From UBA6170 sp942491385 (GTDB lineage Bacteria > Chloroflexota > Anaerolineae > Anaerolineales > Anaerolineaceae), in the NCBI GenBank assembly GCA_942491385.1, contig CALOAF010000005.1, positions 558,001 through 622,000 on the forward strand: DNA of 64,000 nt. The letters run 5' to 3'. Numbering within the stretch: the stretch's first letter is position 1; each line of letters opens with the position of its first letter. The notes beneath the pieces were generated by a model that was given only the letters and a program-made list of their open reading frames with translations, did not search any database and was not told the origin of the DNA. Shown here one piece after another: positions 35,761-46,181 of this stretch. The translations under genes and the position numbers were made by a program.

Positions 35761-37746
35761 CTATATCCGGGTCAATAAATACACCAGAATAGCAACGATA
35801 CCCACAAACATTGAAAGTGCATACGTGCGGGCAAACCCCGTCTGCAGTTTCCGCAACGCACCTGCCAACGAAACAGTCAGTGCACCCAGTCCATTGACCA
35901 CCCCATCAATCACACCCTGATCAACGGGATGAGCAAAGAAATCAGCCAGTTTTTTATAAGGTTCCAGCACAACTGCCTGGTAGAGTTCATCCACCATAAA
36001 TTTCTGGTTCATCCAGCGGAAGAAGACCCCAAGCGGTTTTGCTAACGGATCAGCGGTCTTGGCACTGGCAAGTGGTTTGCGACCATATATCAGATACGCC
36101 AGGAAGATGGCAACCAGCGCCACTGCCAGCGAGCCGGCTGCAATTGGGATGACAAACTCGGCCGCATGGGGAATGTCGAGGGTATGCTCCAGCCAGTGTT
36201 CGAAGGTGTGTACACCGGGTAGGTTCAAACCACCACCGACCACTGAAAGCAAAGCCAAAATCATCAGCGGCACGGTAACCCATAAACCACTCTCTTTGGC
36301 ATGTTTAGCGGCATCGCTACGGGCATCACCAAAGAAGACCATTAATACCTGGCGCCCCATATAGAAGGCTGTCAGAAAGGCTGCCGCTACCAGCACCACA
36401 AAGATCGGCATATTACCCTGGTTAGCTGCTACCAAAATCTCATCCTTGGAGAAGAACCCGGCAAAGGGTGCAATCCCAGACAGCGCTAATGCGCCGATCA
36501 GGTACACGATAAACGTGATCGGCATCTTCTTCCGTATCGCGCCCATATTACGCATATCCTGCGGGTCGTCATGCTCAGCAGCGTGCCCATGCTGGCCGGC
36601 TTCCAATCCATGTTCCATCCCCAAAATCACCGATCCGGCAGAGAGGAACAACAACGCTTTGAAGAAGGCATGCGTGGTCAGGTGGAACATGGCTGCCACT
36701 TCGGCACCCAATCCCACTGCCGCCACCATGAACCCTAACTGGCTGATGGTGGAGTATGCCAGCACTTTTTTAATATCAAACTGCCCAAGGGCAATCAAGC
36801 CGGCAAATAAGGCCGTGATCGCTCCCAGCCAGGCTACCACCTGCTGGGCACCCGGGACAGCCATATACATCGCCTGTGATCTGACCATCAAATACACACC
36901 GGCAGTCACCATGGTCGCGGCATGAATCAATGCCGAAACAGGGGTAGGGCCGGCCATTGCATCCGGCAGCCAGACATACAACGGAATTTGGGCTGACTTT
37001 CCGGTGACACCCAGCAGCATAAAGAGCGTAATCGCCAGCAACAGTCCGGGTTGACTTGCTGCTACAGCCGGCACCATCTCGAAAACCTCAGCAAAATTCA
37101 GGGTGCCGAAATTCCAAAAGATCAGGAAAATCGCTATCAACAACCCAAAATCGCCAATCCGATTGGTTATAAAAGCTTTCTTGGCTGCCTTGGCATTACC
37201 CAGCCCTTTTTCACCTTTCTCAAACCAGAAACCGATCAGCAAGTAGGAACATAGTCCCACACCTTCCCAACCGACAAACAACATCAGGAAGTTGTCCGCT
37301 GAAACCAGGATCATCATGGCGGCCACAAATAAATTCAGGAAAATGAAGAAACGGCGGAAGCGTTCTGGTGCACCCTGATGGCGCACATCTTCATGCATAT
37401 AGCCGATAGAGTAAACATGGATCAGGGTACTGACCCCACTGACCACCAGCATCATCGTCACCGAAAGGGTGTCCACACGGAATACCCAGCTCAGGTCTAC
37501 ACTTCCAACCGAAATCCAGGTAAACAGGGGAACTTGAGCCCCACCGTGGTTTTGGACCAATGCCAGCGCCAACATCACGGATACCACAAAGGATCCTCCA
37601 GCAGCCAGACTGGCTATACCACCAATCCCTTTCTCACCCAGGTGCTTCCCGAACAGCCAGTTCAGTAAGATGCCCAACACAGGCAGAAGAACCACCAGGG
37701 GCACCAGGGAGAAAGTTGAATTCATTACTGTTTCTTGAAACAACAT
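35761..37746 (-). CDS. nuoL: NADH-quinone oxidoreductase subunit L
   Basis: About 661 residues. Largest antiporter-like subunit, with the long C-terminal lateral helix. Motifs: IHVYSIGYMHED, VGWEGVGLCSYLLIGFW, PLYVWLPDAMAGPTPVSALI and AYSTISQLGFM. The segment with several His (LEAGQHGHAAEHDDPQD) in the middle is a loop of variable length in the family. The start is ATG 37746, with AGGAG 7 nt upstream; the open frame extends six bases further to a GTG. Confidence 0.97.
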   Translation of the reverse strand: MLFQETVMNSTFSLVPLVVLLPVLGILLNWLFGKHLGEKGIGGIASLAAGGSFVVSVMLALALVQNHGGAQVPLFTWISVGSVDLSWVFRVDTLSVTMMLVVSGVSTLIHVYSIGYMHEDVRHQGAPERFRRFFIFLNLFVAAMMILVSADNFLMLFVGWEGVGLCSYLLIGFWFEKGEKGLGNAKAAKKAFITNRIGDFGLLIAIFLIFWNFGTLNFAEVFEMVPAVAASQPGLLLAITLFMLLGVTGKSAQIPLYVWLPDAMAGPTPVSALIHAATMVTAGVYLMVRSQAMYMAVPGAQQVVAWLGAITALFAGLIALGQFDIKKVLAYSTISQLGFMVAAVGLGAEVAAMFHLTTHAFFKALLFLSAGSVILGMEHGLEAGQHGHAAEHDDPQDMRNMGAIRKKMPITFIVYLIGALALSGIAPFAGFFSKDEILVAANQGNMPIFVVLVAAAFLTAFYMGRQVLMVFFGDARSDAAKHAKESGLWVTVPLMILALLSVVGGGLNLPGVHTFEHWLEHTLDIPHAAEFVIPIAAGSLAVALVAIFLAYLIYGRKPLASAKTADPLAKPLGVFFRWMNQKFMVDELYQAVVLEPYKKLADFFAHPVDQGVIDGVVNGLGALTVSLAGALRKLQTGFARTYALSMFVGIVAILVYLLTRI

Positions 37747-37759
37747 CGGCACGCTCCTG

Positions 37760-38059
37760 CTAGCCCTTCAGGCTGCTCATTTGATCAATATCAATACTAC
37801 GTTTGGTACGGAAAATTGCCACCATCAAAGCTAACCCCACCGCGACCTCAGCTGCCGCCACAGCCATGATGAAGAACACAAAAATCTGACCGGTCAGGAT
37901 CTGATAATAGCTGGCAAAGGTGACAAACACCAGGTTGGCGGCGTTAAACATCAACTCCAGTGACATAAAAATCACCAGGGCATTGCGACGCAGAATCACA
38001 CCCAGAACCCCGATGGTGAACATGATGGCGGATAATCCCAAGAAATAACCGAGTGGCAT
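37760..38059 (-). CDS. nuoK: NADH-quinone oxidoreductase subunit K
   Basis: 99 residues, three TM helices, the usual size. ALVIFMSLELMFNAANLVFV contains the conserved Glu in helix 2 and AAAEVAVGLALMVAIFR the second Glu, both part of the proton path. Gap of 12 nt from nuoJ. GGGAGG precedes the ATG. Confidence 0.97.
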   Translation of the reverse strand: MPLGYFLGLSAIMFTIGVLGVILRRNALVIFMSLELMFNAANLVFVTFASYYQILTGQIFVFFIMAVAAAEVAVGLALMVAIFRTKRSIDIDQMSSLKG

Positions 38060-38071
38060 AAAACCTCCCTC

Positions 38072-38611
38072 TTAATCCTGTTGCTGAGAAAGTTTGGTCG
38101 ATACTTTTCGTTCAGGCTTGGTCAACATGATCGCACCAACCGTCGCGGACAATAAAATAAAGGCCACCACTTCAAATGGCAACAAATACTCTGTGAACAT
38201 CAGCAGCCCAATATTTTGCGGGCTGGCAAACTCAGCACTGACAAATGGAATTGGACCAGTGGTTTGATTACGGAAAAAGAAGAACAGTACCAATTCTGCC
38301 ATAAACACACCAGCCAGCACAATCCCCACCAGACGCTGACCTTTGATGGGTTCATAACCTGGCAACCTATCTGCGCCCAGCAGGGTGATCACGAACAGGA
38401 ACAAGACCATGATCGCCCCGGTATACACGGTGATCTGTGATAAGGCAATGAAGGGCGCTCCCAACGCCAGATAAAGCACGGCCACCGTCGCAAAATTCAG
38501 CACAAGGAACAACGCAGAATAAATAGCGTTGCGATTGATCAACATGCCTAATGCTGACCCAACAGCGACGATTGCGAGAAAAACATAAAAGATGATTCCA
38601 ATGACTGGCAT
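38072..38611 (-). CDS. nuoJ: NADH-quinone oxidoreductase subunit J
   Basis: 179 residues with five TM helices. Conserved AIYSALFLVLNFATVAVLYL and TVYTGAIMVLFLFVI. The start is ATG 38611 with GGGAGG ahead. An open extension to 38671 runs back into nuoI and is not needed. Membrane subunit next to the quinone-coupling helix. Confidence 0.95.
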   Translation of the reverse strand: MPVIGIIFYVFLAIVAVGSALGMLINRNAIYSALFLVLNFATVAVLYLALGAPFIALSQITVYTGAIMVLFLFVITLLGADRLPGYEPIKGQRLVGIVLAGVFMAELVLFFFFRNQTTGPIPFVSAEFASPQNIGLLMFTEYLLPFEVVAFILLSATVGAIMLTKPERKVSTKLSQQQD

Positions 38612-38624
38612 AAGTTCTCCCTCC

Positions 38625-39116
38625 CTAATCCTGTGGATCCTGCATAACGGGTACAGAACGGGTAAATTCACCTGGTTTCGTTTTTTGTGGGGTCGTTTCT
38701 ATATCACCATTCACCGGTTCCAATAAAAATTCTTTGGTGTATATGGAGGAATAACGATCGCCAAATGACATCTCATATTGATCACCCAGCACAATTGCTT
38801 CAGTCGGGCAGGCATCTTCACAGAAACCACAAAAAATGCAACGTAGCATATTGATTTCATAGGTCGAAGCATAGCGTTCACCGGGGGAGTAGCGTTCTTC
38901 ATCGGTATTTTCAGTAGCTTCCACAAAAATCGCATCCGCCGGGCAGGCTGCAGCACACAATGCACAGCCGATACACTTTTCCAACCCATTTTCATAACGT
39001 TTCAATACATGCCGGCCTTTAAAGCGGGTATGTACCGGACGTTTTTCTTCCGGATATTGTGTTGTCACTGGTTTTTCCAGTGCTATTTTTAATGTGGTAA
39101 ATAAACCTTTTAACAT
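38625..39116 (-). CDS. nuoI: NADH-quinone oxidoreductase subunit I (two 4Fe-4S clusters)
   Basis: 163 residues. Two ferredoxin motifs, CIGCALCAAACPADAI and CIFCGFCEDACPTEAI, bind clusters N6a and N6b that carry electrons to NuoB. Peripheral arm subunit. AGGAG precedes the ATG. The C-terminal 35 residues (after TKEFLLEPVNGD) are a variable tail. Confidence 0.97.
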   Translation of the reverse strand: MLKGLFTTLKIALEKPVTTQYPEEKRPVHTRFKGRHVLKRYENGLEKCIGCALCAAACPADAIFVEATENTDEERYSPGERYASTYEINMLRCIFCGFCEDACPTEAIVLGDQYEMSFGDRYSSIYTKEFLLEPVNGDIETTPQKTKPGEFTRSVPVMQDPQD

Positions 39117-39128
39117 CGTTCTATTCTC

Positions 39129-40136
39129 CTAATTTACCAAGACCACAACCACTGCGGTAATTATCACATTGAGCAATGCCAACGGAAACAGAATTTTCCA
39201 ACCCAGTTGCATCAAACGGTCGTAGCGAATGCGCGGCCAGGACGCCCGCACCCAGATTAACACACCCAGATAAATCACAATTTTTGCCAGGAAATAAATC
39301 GGGCCCAACCAGGGAAGCTGCGCCACAAATGGTCCATCAAACCCGCCAAAGAACAACGTGATTCCAATGGCCGAGATGACAATCATTTTGATATATTCAG
39401 CCATGAAGAACAAAGCAAACTTCATGCCGGAATATTCAGCATGATACCCGGCCGTCAATTCCTGTTCTGCTTCGGGCATATCAAAAGGAGCGCGGTTGAT
39501 TTCGGCAATACTGGCAAAGAAATAAATGATGAATGCTGCGGGTTGTAAAACCACATACCATAGGCTGCCTTGCTGAGCTCGAACAATATCCATCATGCTT
39601 AACGAGCCAGCCAGAACCACCGGCCCCATGAAGGATAATCCCAGTGCCAATTCATAACTGATCATTTGAGCAGTCGCCCGCAAGCCGCCCAACAGGGCAT
39701 ACTTATTATTGGAAGACCAACCGGCCAGTGTGATGCCATACACAGAAATTGAGGTCACTGCCATGATGTACACAACCGCCACATTCACATCCGAGATAAA
39801 AAGATCTACCTGTCGTCCAAAAATATTCAGGCTCTCCCCCCAGGGCACTACCGCCAGCACAATTAAGGCTGGAATTACGGTAATGATCGGCGCTAGAATA
39901 AAAATCAATTTGTCAGCCTGGGCTGGAATTAATTCTTCTTTGAAGATCAGCTTGAGGCCATCAGCAGCTGGTTGCAGCAATCCGTACGGACCAGCACGGT
40001 TAGGCCCGATGCGGGATTGAATTCGCGCCAAAAAACGCCGTTCGTAGACCGTTACATACATAAATCCGACGGTTAAGAAGATTATCAAAACCAGTGATTT
40101 TATGATCCATTCCCAAACTAAGGCAGCATCTATCAT
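39129..40136 (-). CDS. nuoH: NADH-quinone oxidoreductase subunit H
   Basis: About 335 residues, eight TM helices. Forms part of the quinone site: ERRFLARIQSRIGPNRAGPY, FDMPEAEQELTAGYHAEYSG with the conserved acidic residues, and RASWPRIRYDRLMQLGWK. The start is ATG 40136 with GAGG 7 nt upstream; a TTG just before it is less likely. Confidence 0.97.
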   Translation of the reverse strand: MIDAALVWEWIIKSLVLIIFLTVGFMYVTVYERRFLARIQSRIGPNRAGPYGLLQPAADGLKLIFKEELIPAQADKLIFILAPIITVIPALIVLAVVPWGESLNIFGRQVDLFISDVNVAVVYIMAVTSISVYGITLAGWSSNNKYALLGGLRATAQMISYELALGLSFMGPVVLAGSLSMMDIVRAQQGSLWYVVLQPAAFIIYFFASIAEINRAPFDMPEAEQELTAGYHAEYSGMKFALFFMAEYIKMIVISAIGITLFFGGFDGPFVAQLPWLGPIYFLAKIVIYLGVLIWVRASWPRIRYDRLMQLGWKILFPLALLNVIITAVVVVLVN

Positions 40137-40151
40137 CAATCAACCTCTGCT

Positions 40152-42647
40152 TTACGCTTCTGGTTCCAAAACCAGTCGCTGAATTTGAACAAATACCGGT
40201 GAAGAAATCGGAACCCCATTGTTGCGGGTAACCAGTGCCACATCCTGTGGTGCATCCTCATCCAATCTCACACCACTGACAACTTCACAACCTGCCACTT
40301 GTAGTTTAATACGATCGCCATCCGCCAACTGGTATTTTTCAGCCAGCGTAGGATGCATCGTCAGCACCTGAGGGGCCAGGCGTTTTTCAAGCAACTGGCT
40401 GGGCTGTAACAACTGACCACGATCATAGAGCGCTGTGACCGGCACAATTTTCATGCCGGTTGCCACCACTTCCTGCGGATCCACCAGGATCAGTGTGCCC
40501 AGTGAAAGTTCTTCACCACGATCAGCGCTACTGGAAAGTTGAATACCAATACCAAATTCATTCTGATAACTTGTTCCTGCGTAATATGAATCAGTGCGGC
40601 TGATGATTGGCCACTGGTCGGTGTGTTCAGCCAGTCGGCTATAAGTGATTTCTTCGTATCCTTTAATTTTTTCATTGATCTTGTTCATCACCAATACCGG
40701 TGAACGACCTTCGGTCGCAAGCCCCATTAACCGCCCGATTTGAGCAGCGATTTCATAATCCTGTTTTGGACCTTTTAGCTGAGGTAACACAATATCAAAA
40801 CGCTGCACCCTCCGTTCACCGGAGGTGTAGGTGCCTTCGCGCTCCATTTGTGCCTGCACCGGAAAGACGACATCAGCCAGTTTTGCGGTTTCGGTCATAA
40901 ACATCTCGCAAACAACCACAAAGTCGGTTTCTTCCAGCGCTTGAGCCAAAATTGGACTATCCCCAGCCGGATCAGCGGCGGCGATAATCGCCACATTTGC
41001 TTCCCTTAAAGTACCCTTCAAGGTGCGGTCGGGATGGAAACCCATATCCCAGGCTCCCTGCATGTTGGGTTTATCCCACACTGCCAGCAAACCATTATTC
41101 GGTTTCCCATAAAAACTGCGTTCAACCAGGAGTTTCGAACAGGTTTTCACCAGTTGTTCACTACCGATTAACCCCAATCCGTCACTGCCATACAGTACCA
41201 CACCATTTTCTGCCTCAGCAAAAGCTTTAGCTGCCTGGGCGATTTCATCTTTTCCTTTACCATCCAACAACGCATTGATGGTGCTTGCTTCCTGACCGTA
41301 CTCATACCGGATAACATGGCTGGCATATTCATCCAGGCGTGTTGGGCGGGCATTGGCAACAATCAAATTGGCACCGCGTTGGGCGGCTTGTTTTACTCTT
41401 AACCACCAGAGCGGGGCTTCTTCATGTAAATCACAAGCAACCACAAGAATTGTGGTGCCTTTGCCCAAATCTGAGAAATTCGAACCTTTTCCCAAACCAA
41501 TCTGCGCGGTCAGATCTCCACCGGCCATCTGGCTGTAGAGGACAGCTTTACCGTCTTGTGATTGGTTCAACTGTTGGAAATTAAATAGATCTTCATTGGT
41601 CAAACGACCACCCACCAGCGTCATCAGGCGCACTTGCTCGGTTCGTAATTTATCCTCAACCCGTTGATATGCTTCATCCCAACTAACTGGAACCAGTTTG
41701 TCTTCTTTGCGCAGTAATGGTTGCGTCAGGCGGTTTTGTGAATCCACATAATGATATCCTAGGCGACCTTTGTCACATAGCCACAGTTCATTCACCATTT
41801 CATTTTGACGTGGCATGGCCCGCTTGATCACGGTTTTGCCGTCACTTTTTGCCTCTCTGCGAATATTGTAAACCAGGTTACATCCCACAGCACAATGTGC
41901 GCAGATCGAAGGGCTCTTTTCCATTTCCCAGGGTCTGGCAGCAAAACGAAAATCAACTGTCGTCAAGGCACCCACCGGGCATATATCAGTGGTATTGCCG
42001 GAGAAGATCGAGTCAAATCCGGGTTCGGAATGTGTTTGGATTTCCAGTGAGCGTCCTCTTTGATAAAAATTGATCACCGGGTCATCAACCACTTCATGCT
42101 GGAAGCGCACACATAAACCACATTGAATGCAGCGTTCCCGATCTAACATGATCAATTCCCCCAGATGTACATGTTTGGCTAAATGTTTCTTATCATCATA
42201 AATAAAGCGGCTCTTACCAGGGCCATGTAATAAGGTCAGATCCTGCAAGGCACATTCACCGCCCTTATCACAAATGGGGCAGTCTAAAGGATGCGAAGTA
42301 AGGATAAACTCAAGAATAGATTTGTGAGCCTCGTTGGCTATTTCCGAATTGGTTCTAACTTCCATACCAGCCACAACAGGTGTGGTACAACTGGTTTCCA
42401 GTTTCGGAGAAAAAACAATTTTTGTGGTGCCGTCATCATTTTTTATCAATTCACCAGTTGTGCGATCGCGCTGTGGGTAGCCAACTTCCACCAGACACAT
42501 GCGGCACATGCCGACCGGTTCCATTTTGGGATGATAACAAAAAACCGGAATGTTGATGCCTGCTTTTCTGGCAGCTTCCACAATTAGAGTACCGGCAGGG
42601 ACCACCACGGTTTTTTGATCAATTTTCAGTGTTACCATTTCTGCCAT
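40152..42647 (-). CDS. nuoG: NADH-quinone oxidoreductase subunit G
   Basis: 831 residues. N-terminal 2Fe-2S domain (CYHPKMEPVGMCRMCLVEV), His-Cys cluster region (HPLDCPICDKGGECALQDL), a 4Fe-4S pair in CIQCGLCVRFQHEV, and a molybdopterin-oxidoreductase-like domain with CAHCAVGCNLVYNI that probably holds the extra N7 cluster. The long C-terminal domain has the MopB fold but no cofactor role is expected. AGGAG for this gene lies inside the nuoF stop region. Confidence 0.96.
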   Translation of the reverse strand: MAEMVTLKIDQKTVVVPAGTLIVEAARKAGINIPVFCYHPKMEPVGMCRMCLVEVGYPQRDRTTGELIKNDDGTTKIVFSPKLETSCTTPVVAGMEVRTNSEIANEAHKSILEFILTSHPLDCPICDKGGECALQDLTLLHGPGKSRFIYDDKKHLAKHVHLGELIMLDRERCIQCGLCVRFQHEVVDDPVINFYQRGRSLEIQTHSEPGFDSIFSGNTTDICPVGALTTVDFRFAARPWEMEKSPSICAHCAVGCNLVYNIRREAKSDGKTVIKRAMPRQNEMVNELWLCDKGRLGYHYVDSQNRLTQPLLRKEDKLVPVSWDEAYQRVEDKLRTEQVRLMTLVGGRLTNEDLFNFQQLNQSQDGKAVLYSQMAGGDLTAQIGLGKGSNFSDLGKGTTILVVACDLHEEAPLWWLRVKQAAQRGANLIVANARPTRLDEYASHVIRYEYGQEASTINALLDGKGKDEIAQAAKAFAEAENGVVLYGSDGLGLIGSEQLVKTCSKLLVERSFYGKPNNGLLAVWDKPNMQGAWDMGFHPDRTLKGTLREANVAIIAAADPAGDSPILAQALEETDFVVVCEMFMTETAKLADVVFPVQAQMEREGTYTSGERRVQRFDIVLPQLKGPKQDYEIAAQIGRLMGLATEGRSPVLVMNKINEKIKGYEEITYSRLAEHTDQWPIISRTDSYYAGTSYQNEFGIGIQLSSSADRGEELSLGTLILVDPQEVVATGMKIVPVTALYDRGQLLQPSQLLEKRLAPQVLTMHPTLAEKYQLADGDRIKLQVAGCEVVSGVRLDEDAPQDVALVTRNNGVPISSPVFVQIQRLVLEPEA

Positions 42648-42651
42648 ATGA

Positions 42652-43905
42652 CTAACTCCTCACATGCGTTTCAAAATCAGCGCGAAAACGATCAACCGCG
42701 GTTACCACAGCCATGGTTGAGAACTCACCCAGGGCACACAAGCATTTGCCTTGCATTTGTAAAGCTACATTGCGCAAAAGATCAATATCCTCACTGCGGG
42801 ATTCATTCGCCATCATATGTTTGGTCAGGCTGTCCATCCAGAATGTCCCTTCACGACAGGGTGTACATTTTCCGCATGATTCATGTTTAAAAAAATTAAC
42901 AGTCTTGCTCACCAACCAGGCCATATCCACATTTTCATCGAGGACAATTACCGAAGCTGAGCCCAAAGGAGCTTTGATTCTTTCCGTGCAGGTTTCATAA
43001 GCCAGGGGGGTTTGCATACAAAAATCATCTGCGATGACAATATCGGAGGAAGCACCCGCCGACATGACAGCTTTGATTTTGTTGTCATTCACAATGCCAC
43101 CACCATGTTCGAAGATCAATTCCTGATAGGTAACACCCAATGGCAGTTCATAATTACCGGGTTTCTTCACACAACCAGAAAGTGAGAAGATCTTCACCCC
43201 CGGACTTTGTTCGGTGCCAAAACCCCGGTACCAATCTGCCCCTTTTTGGATAATCATGGGTACATTTGCCAGTGTCTCTACATTATTGATCAGGGTTGGT
43301 TTACCATACAGGCCAATGGCAGCCGGGAATGGAGGCCGCAAGCGCGGTTGCCCTAACTTACCTTCTAAAGATTCCAACAGGGCGGTCTCTTCCCCACAGA
43401 TATAAGCGCCAGCACCCAGATGTGTTTTAATTTTTAAGGAATAATCCGTTCCGAAAATCTTACTTCCCAGGTATCCAGCTGTTTCGAGGTCTTGTATTTT
43501 CTCTTCCAAAAAAGCCGCCAATTGCCAAAATTCTCCCCGCAGATACACATAAGCCTGGTTCGCCTGCACGGCATAACAGGCGAGCATCAATCCTTCCAGG
43601 AACTGAAATGGATTGCTTTCCATAATTTCACGATCTTTAAATGTCCCTGGTTCTGACTCATCCGCATTGGCGACCACATAATGGGGCCAGGAATTGTTGG
43701 GTAAAAATCCCCATTTGATGCCGGTAGGGAAACCTGCCCCACCACGGCCTCGCAAACCGGAATTTTTAACTTCCAGGGTTAAATCTGCTGGCTGCATATT
43801 TTTGACTGCTTTTTCAAAGGCAAGCATGCCATCATTGGCTCTATAGACTTTCAGTTCGTCAATGCCCGGAACATCTCGGTGGCGTAAGAGAATGTGTTTT
43901 TCCAA
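42652..43905 (-). CDS. nuoF: NADH-quinone oxidoreductase subunit F (NADH and FMN binding)
   Basis: About 417 residues. FMN/NADH site GLRGRGGAGFPTGIKW, VVANADESEPGTFKDRE and EETALLESLEGK; 4Fe-4S cluster N3 ligands in ESCGKCTPCREG with a further Cys near GKCLCALGE. I favour TTG 43905 as start: AGGAGG lies 6 nt upstream inside the nuoE end, and the protein then starts EKHILLRHRDVPGIDEL. The open frame reaches ATG 43953, which would overlap nuoE by 47 nt. Confidence 0.95.
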   Translation of the reverse strand: MEKHILLRHRDVPGIDELKVYRANDGMLAFEKAVKNMQPADLTLEVKNSGLRGRGGAGFPTGIKWGFLPNNSWPHYVVANADESEPGTFKDREIMESNPFQFLEGLMLACYAVQANQAYVYLRGEFWQLAAFLEEKIQDLETAGYLGSKIFGTDYSLKIKTHLGAGAYICGEETALLESLEGKLGQPRLRPPFPAAIGLYGKPTLINNVETLANVPMIIQKGADWYRGFGTEQSPGVKIFSLSGCVKKPGNYELPLGVTYQELIFEHGGGIVNDNKIKAVMSAGASSDIVIADDFCMQTPLAYETCTERIKAPLGSASVIVLDENVDMAWLVSKTVNFFKHESCGKCTPCREGTFWMDSLTKHMMANESRSEDIDLLRNVALQMQGKCLCALGEFSTMAVVTAVDRFRADFETHVRS

Positions 43906-43906
43906 C

Positions 43907-44422
43907 TTAGGCCTCCTGCTCGGCTGCAACCTTGCGGCGAATTTCTTCGACAATTTGCATAGTGATTTCTACGTTCTGGTCTTCGTGATATTGGATCTCG
44001 CCATCACCCTGTAATTGGAACATCGGCGCACGATGACAGGCAGCCAGACATTTCACTGCTTCCACAATAAACAATCCGTCGGATGTGGTTTCGCCTTCTT
44101 GAACACCCAGGCGGTCACAAACCTGATTCAGATAGTCCTCAGATCCCCTTAATGCACATGGTAGATCCGTGCAGATCTGAATGCGATATCTGCCGGCCGG
44201 TTCTGCATGGAACAGCGTATAAAATCCCATGATTGCCGCAACATCTGTTTCTGACATACCAGCAATTTCCGCAATATCCGCTAACGCTTCTGGAGGAACA
44301 TAACCAGTTTCGCGTTGCGCCAGGAATAGTAACGGCATAACAGCAGAGCGTTTTCCCTCTACCGGATAACGATCCAATATTCCCTGGATTTCTTTTTCGT
44401 ATTTGCTATAAAGTTTGTTCAC
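43907..44422 (-). CDS. nuoE: NADH-quinone oxidoreductase subunit E (2Fe-2S)
   Basis: 171 residues of the 24-kDa thioredoxin-like family. Ligands of 2Fe-2S cluster N1a: CTDLPCALRG, then EAVKCLAACHRAP. The start is GTG 44422, which overlaps the nuoD stop by 4 nt (GTGA), indicating translational coupling. Confidence 0.96.
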   Translation of the reverse strand: MNKLYSKYEKEIQGILDRYPVEGKRSAVMPLLFLAQRETGYVPPEALADIAEIAGMSETDVAAIMGFYTLFHAEPAGRYRIQICTDLPCALRGSEDYLNQVCDRLGVQEGETTSDGLFIVEAVKCLAACHRAPMFQLQGDGEIQYHEDQNVEITMQIVEEIRRKVAAEQEA

Positions 44423-45648
44423 CGATCCGCATCTCCCAGAACAATATCGATTGATCCAACAATACCAATCAGGTCTGCAATGTAATGATTTCTACTCATA
44501 ACCGGTACTGCCTGTAAATTCGCAAAAGTGGGCGTTACCAGGTGCACCCGGTAAGGTTTGGCCGTTCCATCGCTCTCCATATAAACACCCAGTTCACCAC
44601 GCGGTGATTCAGTAGCCACATAGACATGTCCTGCAGGTGGCGAAAAACCTTCTGTCCACAATTTAAAATGATGGATTAATGCTTCCATACTCACGCCAAT
44701 TTCTGACCGTGGTGGTGGCACATATTTGCGATTGTTGCTGCGCACGGGACCATTCGGCAATTTGTTTAACGCCTGTTCAATGATCCGTAATGATTGCGTC
44801 ATTTCCTCTACGCGCACACGGTAACGGGCATACACATCGCCTTCCGGGTGGACGGGAATATCAAAATTATACAAATCATAACCGCTATAAGGCTGCTTTT
44901 TACGCAGGTCATGGGCAACACCTGATCCCCGCAAAACAGGGCCGGATAACCCATACTGATAACAATCTTCTTTCGATAATAACCCAATTCCTTTGGTACG
45001 ATCAAGGAAGATTTCGTTTTTCTTCAGCAAATCTTCATATTCTCTGATACGCCTGGGCATGGCTTTCAGAAAATCACGTACAACCGCTTCAAACTCCTCC
45101 GGCACATCACGCCAAAGTCCCCCTGGGCGAATGTAGGTAGTCATCATCCGGTGCCCTGAAACCAGTTCGAAAATATTCAGGATTAATTCACGCTCGCGAA
45201 AGCAGTATAAAAACATAGACATCGCGCCTAAATCCAGTGCCGAAGTGCCTAGCCATAACAGGTGCGATGAAATCCGTTGCAACTCAGCCAGCATTACACG
45301 AATGGCCTGCGCCCGCGGAGGAACATCCAGTTCGGTCAATTTTTCTACTGCCAGGCAATATGTCAGGTTATTTCCCATCGGATTTAGATAATCCAGACGA
45401 TCCGTCATGGTTTCTGCCTGCTGGTAATTCTTTGATTCAGTTGTCTTTTCAACACCAGTATGCAAAAAACCAATGTCGGGAATGACATTCACCACAATTT
45501 CGCCATCCAATTCCAATAATAATCGCAAAACGCCATGCGTACTTGGGTGCTGAGGTCCCATGTTGAGTAACATGGTTTCACCCGCCATTGCACGGTCAGA
45601 AACCAGATGTCTTAACTCATCAACCGATACTTCTCGAAGATCTGTCAT
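44419..45648 (-). CDS. nuoD: NADH-quinone oxidoreductase subunit D
   Basis: 409 residues of the 49-kDa family, the quinone-site partner of NuoB. MGPQHPSTHGVLRLLLELDG, the usual His-containing loop, PDIGFLHTGVEK, and the C-terminal GSIDIVLGDADR all fit. Not fused to NuoC, which is a separate gene 19 nt upstream. Confidence 0.97.
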   Translation of the reverse strand: MTDLREVSVDELRHLVSDRAMAGETMLLNMGPQHPSTHGVLRLLLELDGEIVVNVIPDIGFLHTGVEKTTESKNYQQAETMTDRLDYLNPMGNNLTYCLAVEKLTELDVPPRAQAIRVMLAELQRISSHLLWLGTSALDLGAMSMFLYCFRERELILNIFELVSGHRMMTTYIRPGGLWRDVPEEFEAVVRDFLKAMPRRIREYEDLLKKNEIFLDRTKGIGLLSKEDCYQYGLSGPVLRGSGVAHDLRKKQPYSGYDLYNFDIPVHPEGDVYARYRVRVEEMTQSLRIIEQALNKLPNGPVRSNNRKYVPPPRSEIGVSMEALIHHFKLWTEGFSPPAGHVYVATESPRGELGVYMESDGTAKPYRVHLVTPTFANLQAVPVMSRNHYIADLIGIVGSIDIVLGDADR

Positions 45649-45667
45649 TTATCTCTCCCTCAGCCCA

Positions 45668-46180
45668 TTAATCTTTTGGATGGGGTTTGTTAATCATGAT
45701 TTCATCAAAATTGAAGCTGAATTGCACTTCTTCATATCCCAATGGATAATCTTTCCGTAATGGATGACCTACCCAATCCTCAGGCATTACCATCCTGCGC
45801 AAATCTGGATGGCCGCTAAAAATTATGCCGAACAGATCATAGACTTCCCGTTCTTTCCAATTTACACTGGCGTAGATTCCCTGAACACTATCCAGTCGGG
45901 GTTTATTTCCGTCCAGTCGCGTCCGCACCTGTAAACGCACATTATTAGCCATCGAATACAACTGGTAAATGACATGAAATCGCGGGGTTTCCTGTGGGTA
46001 ATAATCCACTGCGGTGACATCCATGCAGATGTTAAACGCGTGCTGATCGCGCAGCTCAAGCATGAAGGTTAGAATCTTATCGGGTTCTATAAACACCGTG
46101 TACTCACCCCGAAATTCTTTCACTTCAACCTGGTGTAGTGCCTGAAGTTTGGCAATGGTATTTTGAAGATGTTCGCTCAT
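45668..46180 (-). CDS. nuoC: NADH-quinone oxidoreductase subunit C
   Basis: 170 residues of the 30-kDa family. Family signature WKEREVYDLFGIIFSGHPDL followed by RRMVMPEDWVGHPLRKDYPL. Starts 1 nt after the nuoB stop. Confidence 0.96.
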   Translation of the reverse strand: MSEHLQNTIAKLQALHQVEVKEFRGEYTVFIEPDKILTFMLELRDQHAFNICMDVTAVDYYPQETPRFHVIYQLYSMANNVRLQVRTRLDGNKPRLDSVQGIYASVNWKEREVYDLFGIIFSGHPDLRRMVMPEDWVGHPLRKDYPLGYEEVQFSFNFDEIMINKPHPKD

Positions 46181-46181
46181 A